From assembly GCF_963668515.1 (NCBI RefSeq), contig NZ_OY764866.1:558001-622000 (forward strand): a stretch of 64,000 nt of DNA, in the 5' to 3' direction. A program made the position numbers and the translations under genes. The DNA comes from an uncultured Ilyobacter sp. (lineage in GTDB: Bacteria > Fusobacteriota > Fusobacteriia > Fusobacteriales > Fusobacteriaceae). The notes below the pieces were generated by a model. The model did not search any database, was not told where the DNA came from, and worked only from the letters and a program-made list of their open reading frames with translations. Shown one piece after another: positions 43,514 through 52,120 of the stretch (position 1 is the first letter of the stretch; every line of letters starts with the position of its first letter).

Positions 43514-44398
43514 ATGAAATTCAAAATAGCTGTGATCTGGCTGCTCGTGACAATAAATGTTTTTGCATATGAGGTCATGGAGGGAAATAACCCTAGAAAA
43601 CTTGAAAAAAGTTATCAGAGAATAATATCCATATATCCTGCTCATACAGAGGTTATTTTGGATCTGGGCGGCAAGAGCAAACTTGTGGGGACTGTAAAAG
43701 AAAAGGGAATATCAGAAAGAACCGAGGGAATAAAAGGCTTTTCTTACAACGACTCTCTGGAAAAATATCTTTCTGTAAGACCTGATCTTGTCATTATAAG
43801 GCCCATGTACAGAGATAAGAATAAAAATTTATTTAAAAGGCTTGAATCTATGGGAATAACAGTGGTGTCACTTCAGCCCGTCAGTTATAACGACCTAGAG
43901 AGATACTGGATGGATATAGGCCGTCTTATAGGAAGAGAAAATGCCGGGAAAGAGTATTTGGAAAGATACCGTAGGGGCCTCGAGAGTATAGGGGTTCAAA
44001 ATAAGAAAAGAAAAAAAGTTTTTTTTGAAGCCAGGATGCAAAACGGACTTTATACTGCATCTAAAGAATCCATAGCACATTTTATAATAGAAAAAGCCGG
44101 TGGAGATATTCTTACTGGCAATGAAGAGCCCCTCAGAAAGGGAACTTCTACCCTCACTCCTGTAAATATGGAGTACCTGATATCCCAAGGTTTTGCCATA
44201 GATACCTATTTGGTCCAGCAGGGGAAGATGAACTCTAGAACCAGGGAAGACATAGAGAGAACACCTGGTTACTCCTCTATAAAGGCTGTGAAAACAGGAA
44301 ACATCTATCTGATAGATGAGGGGACTCTTTCTAGACCGACCATAAAAATACTAGACGCCATGAAAGAGATAAAAAAAATACTGTCAAAACAGTCATAA
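43514..44398 (+). CDS. Periplasmic substrate-binding protein of the FecCD-type importer
   Basis: A 294-residue class III binding protein. The signal peptide MKFKIAVIWLLVTINVFA has no lipobox, so the protein should be soluble in the periplasm. The fold is shown by RIISIYPAHTEVILDLGG, LSVRPDLVIIRP, and IKAVKTGNIYLIDEGTLSRP. GGGGG precedes the ATG at 43514. Together with the two preceding genes it is a complete importer, last in the cbiK-led operon. Confidence 0.92.
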   Translation: MKFKIAVIWLLVTINVFAYEVMEGNNPRKLEKSYQRIISIYPAHTEVILDLGGKSKLVGTVKEKGISERTEGIKGFSYNDSLEKYLSVRPDLVIIRPMYRDKNKNLFKRLESMGITVVSLQPVSYNDLERYWMDIGRLIGRENAGKEYLERYRRGLESIGVQNKKRKKVFFEARMQNGLYTASKESIAHFIIEKAGGDILTGNEEPLRKGTSTLTPVNMEYLISQGFAIDTYLVQQGKMNSRTREDIERTPGYSSIKAVKTGNIYLIDEGTLSRPTIKILDAMKEIKKILSKQS

Positions 44399-44487
44399 GA
44401 TTTCTTCTTTTTGTACTTTCTTGAGTTTAGACAATTCTCAAGTTATAATATACAATATATAACATGATACAAAGAGGAGGGAAATTT

Positions 44488-44682
44488 ATGGAAATCAAAA
44501 ATATGAAATCAATGGATCCAAATCTTCTGTTAAGTATTGTAAATATGAAGCTCCGAGACGAGTTTGAGAATCTTGATGACCTGCTGAGGTATTATAATTT
44601 AAAAGAGAGTGATCTCACTGACAAAATAAAAGAGATCGGCTATCACTATTGCAAAGAAACAAATCAGTTTATAGGATGTTAA
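44488..44682 (+). CDS. DUF4250-family small protein
   Basis: A 64-residue soluble protein; the pattern MDPNLLLSIVNMKLRDEFENLD followed by LLRYYNL is the core of DUF4250, given here by NLLLSIVNMKLRD. No function is known. Helical, with two Cys near the end. The ATG at 44488 has GAGGAGG in front; eight upstream codons do not. It stands alone with its own terminator. Confidence 0.85.
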   Translation: MEIKNMKSMDPNLLLSIVNMKLRDEFENLDDLLRYYNLKESDLTDKIKEIGYHYCKETNQFIGC

Positions 44683-44685
44683 ATT

Positions 44686-44716
44686 ACAGTCCCTTAAAAA
44701 AGGGCTGTTTTTTATT
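44686..44716 (+). terminator. Terminator of the DUF4250 gene
   Basis: ACAG-CCCTT and AAGGG-CTGT pair around an A loop, followed by six T. Confidence 0.82.
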
Positions 44717-44751
44717 AGTTTTAATATCTTTAATAGATATTACGGCTGTAA

Positions 44752-45359
44752 TTAACCTAAGTTGCTAGCTTTATTTTAAAGTAAAGGATCGAATTTATAA
44801 GAATTCGTTACTTTTCTCTTGAAAGAGAAGTAACCAAAAGTTCAAGAATTTTCAAACGTCTAGGAAGTAGATGTTTCTTTTATCGCCTTTGTGAGCTACA
44901 GTCCTCGGTTCCCTGCTCATCCACTGGATAAGGTGTTTCATAGTCGCTGACGCTCCTTGAACTCCCTTAACTTATTCTGCAAGACGGCTGAGTGCAGGTT
45001 TTTTCCTGTATAAGCCCTGCGACTTGAAAATTCAAAAAACGAAAAATGATATAAACCTAAATAAAAAATATGTGTACAGTTATTCCTTAATTTTTGACTA
45101 TTCTTAATTTTGATTTTATTGATAGTACGGGAAAAGGGATAAAAAACCTCTCGCAAAAAAACGCATATATAGTTTGGTTTTAACTCTGTGAGACTCATTC
45201 TTTTTCTCTGTGCCCTCTGTGAGCAAAAGATTTTGTCCTTATTCGTGTTAATTTCCCTATCTTTTATTAGTGTCCATTCGTGACAAAATCTTTTGATTCT
45301 GATATTCAGATAAATTCAGTAATTTATGAGAATTTCTTTCAAGTGGCAACTTGAGTTAA
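44752..45359 (-). repeat. Dispersed TIR repeat, copy G (long variant)
   Basis: Reverse-oriented. The left end is TTAACCTAAGTTGCTAG and the right end GGCAACTTGAGTTAA. It shares with copy B the long inner module (GAGCTACAGTCCTCGGTTCC, cited by its GTCCTCGGTTCC core, and CCACTGGATAAGGTG), so two internal versions of the element exist. The hairpin with arms GTTACTTTTC is near the left end. Confidence 0.85.
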
Positions 45360-45383
45360 TTATTTTACAAAGAAGGAGATAAT

Positions 45384-46088
45384 ATGAAAAAATTTGACCT
45401 GGTTATTTTTGATCTTGACGGCACTCTCACTGATTCCCGGGTGGGAATAACAAAATCGGTGAGCTATGCCCTTGACAAGATGGGGATAACATCGCCATCT
45501 TTGGAGGAGCTAGAACATTTTATAGGGCCTCCTCTAATAGACACATTTATGGGACATTATAAATTTTCCAAGAGTGACTCAGAAAAGGCGGTAGAGCTCT
45601 TTAGAGATAGATACTCTGAAAAAGGTCTCTATGAAAATATCCCTTTTCACAATATAAACACTCTTTTGTCTAATCTAAAAAAATCAGGGATAAAACTTGC
45701 AGTGGCTACATCTAAGCCCCAGCATTTTTCTGAAAAAATACTAGAAATATCTGCTATTCTCCACGACATAGGCATAAAGATAAGTGAGGAAAAATACAAT
45801 TCCTCTGCAGGAAAATACCAGGAATTAGAAGGGCCAGGTGCAGCTAAAAAACTCATAAAAGATATAGACTTACCTGAAAAAATAAAGGAAAGGGTGTATT
45901 ATCTCATAGGAAATCACCACAGCTATGACAAGATAGATGGACTTGACTTTCAGATACTTGTAGAGGCTGACTTCCTTGTAAATATATACGAAGATAATAT
46001 GAGTTCTGAAACTGCTGCAACTGTTAAAAAGAAATATTTTGAGACAAAGACAGGAAGAGATTATATCAGTTCACTCTATGGAGTGTAA
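45384..46088 (+). CDS. Chimeric protein: HAD phosphatase front, HD-domain back
   Basis: A 234-residue in-frame fusion. Residues 1 to about 118 are the start of a phosphoglycolate-phosphatase-like HAD protein (FDLDGTLTDSRVGI, cap domain, LAVATSKPQHF). At KILEI the sequence jumps into the middle of an HD hydrolase: SAILHDIGIKISEEKY, YLIGNHHSYDKIDGLDFQI, LVEADFLVN. HAD motifs III and IV are missing and the HD domain lacks its first His segment, so neither activity is likely intact. The reading frame is open with AAGGAG ahead of the ATG. A deletion between two neighbouring genes is the simplest origin. Confidence 0.8.
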   Translation: MKKFDLVIFDLDGTLTDSRVGITKSVSYALDKMGITSPSLEELEHFIGPPLIDTFMGHYKFSKSDSEKAVELFRDRYSEKGLYENIPFHNINTLLSNLKKSGIKLAVATSKPQHFSEKILEISAILHDIGIKISEEKYNSSAGKYQELEGPGAAKKLIKDIDLPEKIKERVYYLIGNHHSYDKIDGLDFQILVEADFLVNIYEDNMSSETAATVKKKYFETKTGRDYISSLYGV

Positions 46089-46093
46089 AATAA

Positions 46094-46137
46094 AATCAGT
46101 CTATAGCGAATCTATTTTCGGCAGAGACTGATTTTTT
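46094..46137 (+). terminator. Terminator of the chimeric gene
   Basis: AATCAGTCT and AGACTGATT pair around a long loop and are followed by TTTT. Confidence 0.7.
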
Positions 46138-46156
46138 AATTTAACAAATATATAAT

Positions 46157-46669
46157 CTATTTTACAAAATTAATATCAGAAAATTTTTCTTTAGTAACTA
46201 CGATACCGTCTTCGTCTAGGTAGAGATATGATCCATGGTCAACTTTGACTCCGGCGATCTCAAGTGTATCCCCTATTTTACCTTGGGACTTTTTACTGCT
46301 TCTGAGAGGATAAGTTCCCACTGCTAATACCACCATTGGCATAATTTTCAGCATATGGGTATCTCTCACAAAGCCATCTACAATTATTCCGCCCCATTTA
46401 TTGTCTATGGCAAACTTGCAAAGGTTGTCTCCCACTACTGCGCAAAAATTTCCTGTGACCTTTACTACTGCAATACGACCATTTCCTGGAGTCTGAAGTA
46501 ATGTCTTCAACGTAGAGTTGTCTTCATCTAAGGAGACTGTCACAATCTCTCCGCTGCAACGTGTTTTCCCCCCGTAAGATTTGAAAGATATAGGCTGGAA
46601 CACCTGGATATCGTCACTGTGGATATCGCATATCTCGGCTGTTCCATGAGCATCTAATTTTTCAGACAT
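46157..46669 (-). CDS. RraA-like protein
   Basis: A 170-residue protein of the RraA/MenG-like fold. Visible: LDAHGTAEICDIH at the start, AVVGDNLCKFAIDNKWGGIIVDGFVRD with the GGxxxDGxVRD core, and the acidic LDEDGIVV near the end. Members include RNase E regulators and 4-hydroxy-4-methyl-2-oxoglutarate aldolases; the sequence alone does not separate these roles. GGGGG precedes the ATG. Divergent from the marR gene. Confidence 0.88.
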   Translation of the reverse strand: MSEKLDAHGTAEICDIHSDDIQVFQPISFKSYGGKTRCSGEIVTVSLDEDNSTLKTLLQTPGNGRIAVVKVTGNFCAVVGDNLCKFAIDNKWGGIIVDGFVRDTHMLKIMPMVVLAVGTYPLRSSKKSQGKIGDTLEIAGVKVDHGSYLYLDEDGIVVTKEKFSDINFVK

Positions 46670-46794
46670 AATTTCCCCCTTTATAATTATTCATGAATAT
46701 ATTTTAAAAGCCTTTCCCCTTTTGGATCTTTGAAGTGTCCGACAATTTTATCAACTTTGTACCAAAAAAACAAGCTTTAAAAAACCGAAATTAG

Positions 46795-46823
46795 TTGACT
46801 CACCATCTAAAATACGGTAAACT
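46795..46823 (+). promoter_or_regulatory. Promoter of marR/MATE, with possible MarR site
   Basis: TTGACT (46795-46800) and TAAACT (46818-46823) with 17 bp between. TTAGTTG...CCAAC lies just downstream (about 46838-46853), a half-palindrome of the kind MarR proteins bind, so autorepression is plausible. Confidence 0.6.
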
Positions 46824-46873
46824 TTTTTTGAAGAATTTAGTTGTGTAGCCAACAAAAAAAGGAGGACAAGATT

Positions 46874-47326
46874 ATGAAAGAACCCTTGGGAAGAACTGTA
46901 AAATTTTTAAATATAGAGATAAGAAAATTTTTGGATTTTCATCTCAACGAGTACCAGCTTGGGAATGGTCAGTTTGCAATTGTGATAGAGATAAGTGAGA
47001 ACAGAGGGATAAACCAGGATGCCCTGGCTCAAAAGATGGGTGTGGACAAGACAACCATTGCTAAGACTGTAAAAAAACTTGTGGAAAATGGCTACATTAT
47101 AAAAGAGGAAGATGAAAATGACAGGAGGTCGAAAAAACTTTACACCACTCACAAGGCAGACCTTATTTTTAAAAAGATTAAAAAACTGATTAATCTGGAG
47201 AAGCAGGTACTGACTCATGGAATTTCTCAGGATGAAATAAAAATATTTTTAAAAGTTGTAGACTGCATGAAGTCAAATATTTCAGAATATTTAGAAAGCG
47301 GAGGGAGTTCAGATTGGAAAAAATAA
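46874..47326 (+). CDS. MarR-family transcriptional regulator
   Basis: A 150-residue winged-helix repressor. The DNA-binding core reads GINQDALAQKMGVDKTTIAKTVKKL and the wing GYIIKEEDENDRRSKKLY, given by ALAQKMGVDKTT and DENDRRSKKL. Helices at both ends form the dimer. AAAGGAGG precedes the ATG at 46874. It overlaps the start of a truncated MATE efflux gene, the classic repressor/pump pairing. Confidence 0.93.
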   Translation: MKEPLGRTVKFLNIEIRKFLDFHLNEYQLGNGQFAIVIEISENRGINQDALAQKMGVDKTTIAKTVKKLVENGYIIKEEDENDRRSKKLYTTHKADLIFKKIKKLINLEKQVLTHGISQDEIKIFLKVVDCMKSNISEYLESGGSSDWKK

Positions 47327-47711
47327 AAAGATTAGCGAAGAAAAGATAAATAAACTTTTAATAGAATTCTCCCTACCTGCAATAATTTCAAGTCTTGTGT
47401 TTGCACTGTACAACGTAGTAGACAGGATGTTTATCGGAAAATGCCTGGGTCCCTTTGCCATGGCGGGAATTAGTATTACCTTTCCTATATTTACAATATA
47501 TATAGCAGTGGGGATGCTCGTAGGTCACGGAGGAGGAAGCATAGTAGCTCTAAGGCTTGGGCAGGGAAGAAAAGAGGGAGTAAATCGAGTGTTGGGAAAC
47601 GTATTTAAATTTTACGGGGTATTCAGCATCATTTTTATGATTATGGGTTACATATTTATGAACAGATTGTTGATCATATTTGGAGCCACTGAAAATTATT
47701 CAATACTTTAG
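47313..47711 (+). pseudogene. Truncated MATE-family efflux protein
   Basis: About 130 residues of the N-terminal half of a MATE pump: ISEEKINKLLIEFSLPA, LVFALYNVVDRMFIGKCLG, GGGSIVALRLGQGRKE. It stops after ENYSIL, where intact proteins run to about 450 residues. The front is also odd: a TTG with a good ribosome site (GGAGGG) is one base out of frame with the body, so an A was probably lost at 47317-47322; only an ATT would start the body directly. It overlaps the marR stop. Confidence 0.75.
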
Positions 47712-47931
47712 CAACAGCCTATAAAAAACACCTTTAAATCACGCACATATATATAATAAATTATATTTTATCGAAAAATTTTATTAAAATATAATGTAGG
47801 TTTGTTATTATTTTATCAATAATATTTTAGGTGGAAATATCCATAAAATGTATATTTATTTAAATTCTCATCTGTATATTTACGACTAAATTTATTATAA
47901 AATATATTTTTTTAGAAGGGAGAGAAATGAA

Positions 47932-48852
47932 TTGGGTAGATTTATAGTAAAGCGTATGATACAAATGTTTGTCACACTGTATCTTGTAGTCACTGCTACT
48001 TTTTTTTTGATGCATGCTATACCCGGAGGACCTTTTACTAGGGAAAAACCTCTGCCGCCTGCAGTCATAGAGGCACTTGAGGCAAAATTCAAATTGGATC
48101 AGCCTCTATACGTACAATATTTTGACTATGTTAAAGGGGTTTTTACCTTTGATTTTGGACCCTCATTCCAAAAGGTAGGGGTAGATGTTACCGATATGAT
48201 TGTCAAAGGACTTCCAGCCTCTGCAAAAATCGGAATGCTGGCAGTATTAGTGGTTCTTCTTATTGGAATTCCACTAGGTATTATATCAGCACTAAAACAG
48301 AACAAGTGGGAAGACTATGTGGTGACCGTATTGGCCACGATCGGTGTAACTATTCCTAGTTTTGTGATGGCCACACTGATAATCTATGTTTTCAGTGCCA
48401 AGCTTCAGGTCCTTCCGTCCTTTGGGCTTAAGACCTGGAAACATTTTATAGGGCCTGTCATAGCTCTAAGTGGTTTTTCTCTTGCTTTCGTAGCGAGATT
48501 GACACGTTCTAGCATGCTTGAGGTTCTGCAGCAGGATTATATAAGGACAGCAAGGGCCAAGGGATTGTCTGAATTTGTTGTAATCGGAAAACACGCACTT
48601 AAGAATGCTCTTATCCCAGTTATCACTTATGTTGGTCCTATGATAGCTAGTATCCTCACTGGATCATTTGTAATCGAGAAAATTTTTGCCATACCGGGTA
48701 TGGGAAAATATTTCGTAGAAAGCGTAGGTAACCGGGATTATACAGTAATAATTGGTGTTACTGTGTTCTATGCCGCTTTCTATATTGTTATGGTCTTTAT
48801 AGTGGATGTAATCTACGGTATTATAGATCCGAGAATAAAGCTGCATGATTAG
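47932..48852 (+). CDS. oppB: Oligopeptide ABC transporter permease OppB
   Basis: A 306-residue inner-membrane permease with six helices. The N-terminal LGRFIVKRMIQMFVTLYLV and the binding-protein-dependent transport loop EVLQQDYIRTARAKGLSE (EAA motif) are clear. The TTG start has GAAGGGAGAG in front. First gene of oppBCDFA; 220 bp of AT-rich DNA before it holds the promoter. The operon imports short peptides, important for an amino-acid fermenter. Confidence 0.95.
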   Translation: MGRFIVKRMIQMFVTLYLVVTATFFLMHAIPGGPFTREKPLPPAVIEALEAKFKLDQPLYVQYFDYVKGVFTFDFGPSFQKVGVDVTDMIVKGLPASAKIGMLAVLVVLLIGIPLGIISALKQNKWEDYVVTVLATIGVTIPSFVMATLIIYVFSAKLQVLPSFGLKTWKHFIGPVIALSGFSLAFVARLTRSSMLEVLQQDYIRTARAKGLSEFVVIGKHALKNALIPVITYVGPMIASILTGSFVIEKIFAIPGMGKYFVESVGNRDYTVIIGVTVFYAAFYIVMVFIVDVIYGIIDPRIKLHD

Positions 48853-48866
48853 GAGGGAGTCACTTA

Positions 48867-50042
48867 ATGGATAAAAGATGGGAAAGGGTCCCTAAAGAGG
48901 CCCTTGAAAAAGAAAAAGTAGTCAGACCAAGTCTTACTTACTGGCAGGATGCTTGGAGAAGATTAAAGCAAAATAAACTTTCTATGATTGGTCTAGTTAC
49001 AATAGTCTTATTGTTTATTTTAGCTATTTTTGGACCAATAATTTCAAAATTCAGTTATGAAGATCAGAATCTTAATCTTGGAAACATACCTCCTAGATTT
49101 GAAATTTATAAAGTAGACGACAATAATTTTATTTACGTCCATTCAGAATACAAGCTGATCTCTGTTTCTGAAAAGGGAGAACTATTTGATATGATTCTTC
49201 CAGCAAAAGAGGATATTTCAAATTTGAAAAAAGAATATGAAATAGATGGAAATACCGTTGTTCTGGATTTTAAAAATGCCAGAAATTCGAAAAAAAATCC
49301 AAAAATTAAAAAATTTCAAATATTTGTAAACAGTTCCGAGATAGAACCTCTAAAAAAAGTCTTCAACAGAACCTATTATTTCGGAAGTGATGCCTTTGGA
49401 AGAGATCTTTTTATAAGAGTTCTCTATGGAGCTAGAATCTCTCTTACTGTAGCTGTTATGGCTACACTGGTAAACTTTTTTGTAGGGATACTTTACGGTG
49501 GTATTTCAGGTTATGTAGGGGGGAGAACAGATTCTCTTATGATGAGATTCGTAGACCTCATAAGTACAATACCTCTTCTTCTTTATGTGATTCTTCTGAT
49601 GGTCATAATAGCACCTGGTCTTAAAACCATTATTTTGGCTATGGGTATAACCTACTGGGTAGGTATGGCAAGGATAGTCAGGGGACAGGCCCTTTCTATC
49701 AAGGGACACGAGTATGTTCTTGCAGCTAGGACTTTAGGGGCTAGTAATGCGAGAATACTGGTAAGGCATATTATTCCAAATGCTATGGGACCGATTATCG
49801 TTTCATTGACAATGATGATCCCTAGTGCAATTTTCACGGAATCTTTCCTAAGTTTTATTGGTCTTGGAGTATCAGCTCCCCAAGCATCTTGGGGAACTCT
49901 TGCAAGTGATGCCCTAGGTGGATTAAGGTCATATCCTTATCAGCTAATTTTTCCTTCCTTGGCGATTAGTATAACTATGCTTGCATTCAATTTTCTGGGA
50001 GACGGACTGCGTGATGCACTGGATCCTAGATTACGTAAATAA
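48867..50042 (+). CDS. oppC: Oligopeptide ABC transporter permease OppC
   Basis: A 391-residue permease, larger than the usual 300. TM1 (LSMIGLVTIVLLFILAIFG) is followed by a soluble insert of about 100 residues (residues 70-165, rich in Lys/Asn/Asp, ending KVFNRTYYFGSDAFGRDLF), then the transport domain with the EAA loop KGHEYVLAARTLGASNARI. TTAGGAGG precedes the ATG. The long periplasmic loop occurs in some OppC homologues. Confidence 0.94.
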   Translation: MDKRWERVPKEALEKEKVVRPSLTYWQDAWRRLKQNKLSMIGLVTIVLLFILAIFGPIISKFSYEDQNLNLGNIPPRFEIYKVDDNNFIYVHSEYKLISVSEKGELFDMILPAKEDISNLKKEYEIDGNTVVLDFKNARNSKKNPKIKKFQIFVNSSEIEPLKKVFNRTYYFGSDAFGRDLFIRVLYGARISLTVAVMATLVNFFVGILYGGISGYVGGRTDSLMMRFVDLISTIPLLLYVILLMVIIAPGLKTIILAMGITYWVGMARIVRGQALSIKGHEYVLAARTLGASNARILVRHIIPNAMGPIIVSLTMMIPSAIFTESFLSFIGLGVSAPQASWGTLASDALGGLRSYPYQLIFPSLAISITMLAFNFLGDGLRDALDPRLRK

Positions 50043-50059
50043 TAAAGGGGTGTTTTAAT

Positions 50060-51073
50060 TTGTCGGATAAATTATTAGAATTGAAAAATGTAAAAACCTC
50101 TTTTTATACTCACCTCGGAGAAGTTCAGGCAGTAAGAGGGGTGAGTTATCATCTTGAAAGAGGTGAGGCTCTCGGTATAGTAGGAGAGTCGGGTAGTGGT
50201 AAAAGTGTGACTTCAATGTCAGTAATGGGACTACTTCAACACCCTGGAAAGGTAAAAGAAGGAGAGATTTTATTTAAGGGTGAGGATCTCTTGAAGAAAA
50301 ACAGTAAAGAGATGATGAATATAAGGGGGAATGAGATTGCCATGATATTCCAGGATCCTATGACATCACTGAACCCTGTTTATACTGTAGGTGATCAGAT
50401 TATGGAAGCCATCAAAATTCATCAAAAAGTTTCAAAGGATGAAGCCAGAAAAAAAGCGATAGAGATGCTTACTCTGGTTGGAATTCCATCTCCTGAGACA
50501 AGAATAGACAACTATCCACATGAGTTCAGTGGCGGTATGAGACAAAGAGCGATGATTGCCATAGCTTTATCTTGTAAACCGGATCTTCTCATAGCAGATG
50601 AACCTACTACCGCTCTTGATGTTACAATACAAGCTCAGATATTAAAACTTATGAAAGATTTGAAAGAAAAAATAAATACATCTATTATACTCATTACTCA
50701 CGATCTTGGTGTAGTTGCTGACGTATGCTCTAGAGTAATTGTTATGTACGGAGGATTAATAATGGAGGAAGGTACTACTGAAGAGATTTTCTACAGACCA
50801 AAGCACCCCTATACAATGGGGCTCCTAAAATCCATACCAAAACTTGTAGAGGAAGAGAGACTTATCCCAATTGACGGGACACCTCCTGACCTTTTAAAAC
50901 CACCAGTGGGCTGCCCTTTCGCAGCTAGGTGTGATTATGCCATGAATATCTGCTTAGAAGAAAAACCAGATTATTATTCCTCTAGCCCCAACCACAGGGC
51001 TATGTGCTGGCTTCTTGATGAAAATGCACCTCATGTAGAAGTAGATACTGGTGTAAGAAGGGGGGCTAAATAA
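50060..51073 (+). CDS. oppD: Oligopeptide ABC transporter ATPase OppD
   Basis: A 337-residue ATPase. Walker [13 protein letters not shown], signature [15 protein letters not shown], Walker [13 protein letters not shown], and the C-terminal Cys-rich oligo_HPY segment ([14 protein letters not shown]) typical of OppD/DppD. The start is TTG with AAGGGGTG upstream. It abuts oppF. Confidence 0.96.
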   Translation: MSDKLLELKNVKTSFYTHLGEVQAVRGVSYHLERGEALGIVGESGSGKSVTSMSVMGLLQHPGKVKEGEILFKGEDLLKKNSKEMMNIRGNEIAMIFQDPMTSLNPVYTVGDQIMEAIKIHQKVSKDEARKKAIEMLTLVGIPSPETRIDNYPHEFSGGMRQRAMIAIALSCKPDLLIADEPTTALDVTIQAQILKLMKDLKEKINTSIILITHDLGVVADVCSRVIVMYGGLIMEEGTTEEIFYRPKHPYTMGLLKSIPKLVEEERLIPIDGTPPDLLKPPVGCPFAARCDYAMNICLEEKPDYYSSSPNHRAMCWLLDENAPHVEVDTGVRRGAK

Positions 51074-52081
51074 GTGTCAGATATAAAAAAGGAAGATATA
51101 CTTTTAGAGGTGAAAAATTTAAAGAAATATTTTGAATCGAAAAAAGGTTTTTTTGGAAAAAAAACCCAATATGTAAAAGCGGTGGATGATGTCAGCTTTT
51201 ACATAAAGAAAGGTGAAACCTTTGGATTGGTAGGAGAATCTGGATGCGGTAAATCAACTACCGGACGAACTCTTATAAGACTCTATGACGTGACTGGAGG
51301 AAATATCATTTTTGACGGGCAGGACATCAGCAGTCTAAAGGAAAAGGATTTAATCCCTTTTAGAAAAAAAATTCAGATGATATTCCAAGATCCATACGCT
51401 TCACTCAATACAAGAATGACCGTAGCAGATATTGTCGGTGAACCCTTAGACATTCACAATCTTGCCAAAGGTCAAGAGAGACAAAATAGAATATATGAAC
51501 TTTTGGAAAAAGTCGGTCTTAGCAAGGATCACGCCAGTAGATACCCTCATGAATTCAGTGGTGGTCAAAGACAGAGAATAGGTATAGCCAGGGCTCTTGC
51601 AGTAGATCCAGAGTTTATAATCTGTGACGAACCTATCTCTGCTTTAGACGTATCTATACAGGCTCAGGTAGTTAATATGCTTGAAGATCTTCAGAAGGAG
51701 TTGGGACTTACCTACCTTTTCATAGCCCATGATCTTTCCATGGTAAAGCACATATCTGACAGAATAGGGGTAATGTATCTTGGTAAAATGGTTGAAGTGG
51801 CAGAAAGTGATGAGCTGTATGAAAAGCCTGCTCACCCCTATACCCGTGCACTTCTTTCATCTATACCCATCCCTGATCCTGAGCTCAATGCCCAGATGAA
51901 AAGAGAGATTCTAGAAGGAGATGTCCCTAGTCCTCTTAATCCCCCTAGTGGATGTAGATTCAGAACAAGATGCAAATATGCTAAAGAGGTCTGTTCACAA
52001 CAAGAACCGATTTTACAAGAGGTTGCTCCCGGACATATGGCGGCCTGTCATTTTGCAAAAGACTTCTACAACAATAAATAG
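51074..52081 (+). CDS. oppF: Oligopeptide ABC transporter ATPase OppF
   Basis: A 335-residue second ATPase. Walker A GESGCGKSTTGRTL, signature FSGGQRQRIGIARAL, Walker B IICDEPISALD, and the C-terminal CRFRTRCKYAKEVC Cys motif. GTG start immediately after the oppD stop. Confidence 0.96.
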   Translation: MSDIKKEDILLEVKNLKKYFESKKGFFGKKTQYVKAVDDVSFYIKKGETFGLVGESGCGKSTTGRTLIRLYDVTGGNIIFDGQDISSLKEKDLIPFRKKIQMIFQDPYASLNTRMTVADIVGEPLDIHNLAKGQERQNRIYELLEKVGLSKDHASRYPHEFSGGQRQRIGIARALAVDPEFIICDEPISALDVSIQAQVVNMLEDLQKELGLTYLFIAHDLSMVKHISDRIGVMYLGKMVEVAESDELYEKPAHPYTRALLSSIPIPDPELNAQMKREILEGDVPSPLNPPSGCRFRTRCKYAKEVCSQQEPILQEVAPGHMAACHFAKDFYNNK

Positions 52082-52120
52082 TTTGCTTTTAAACAAATTT
52101 ATATAAAGGGAGGAAACACA

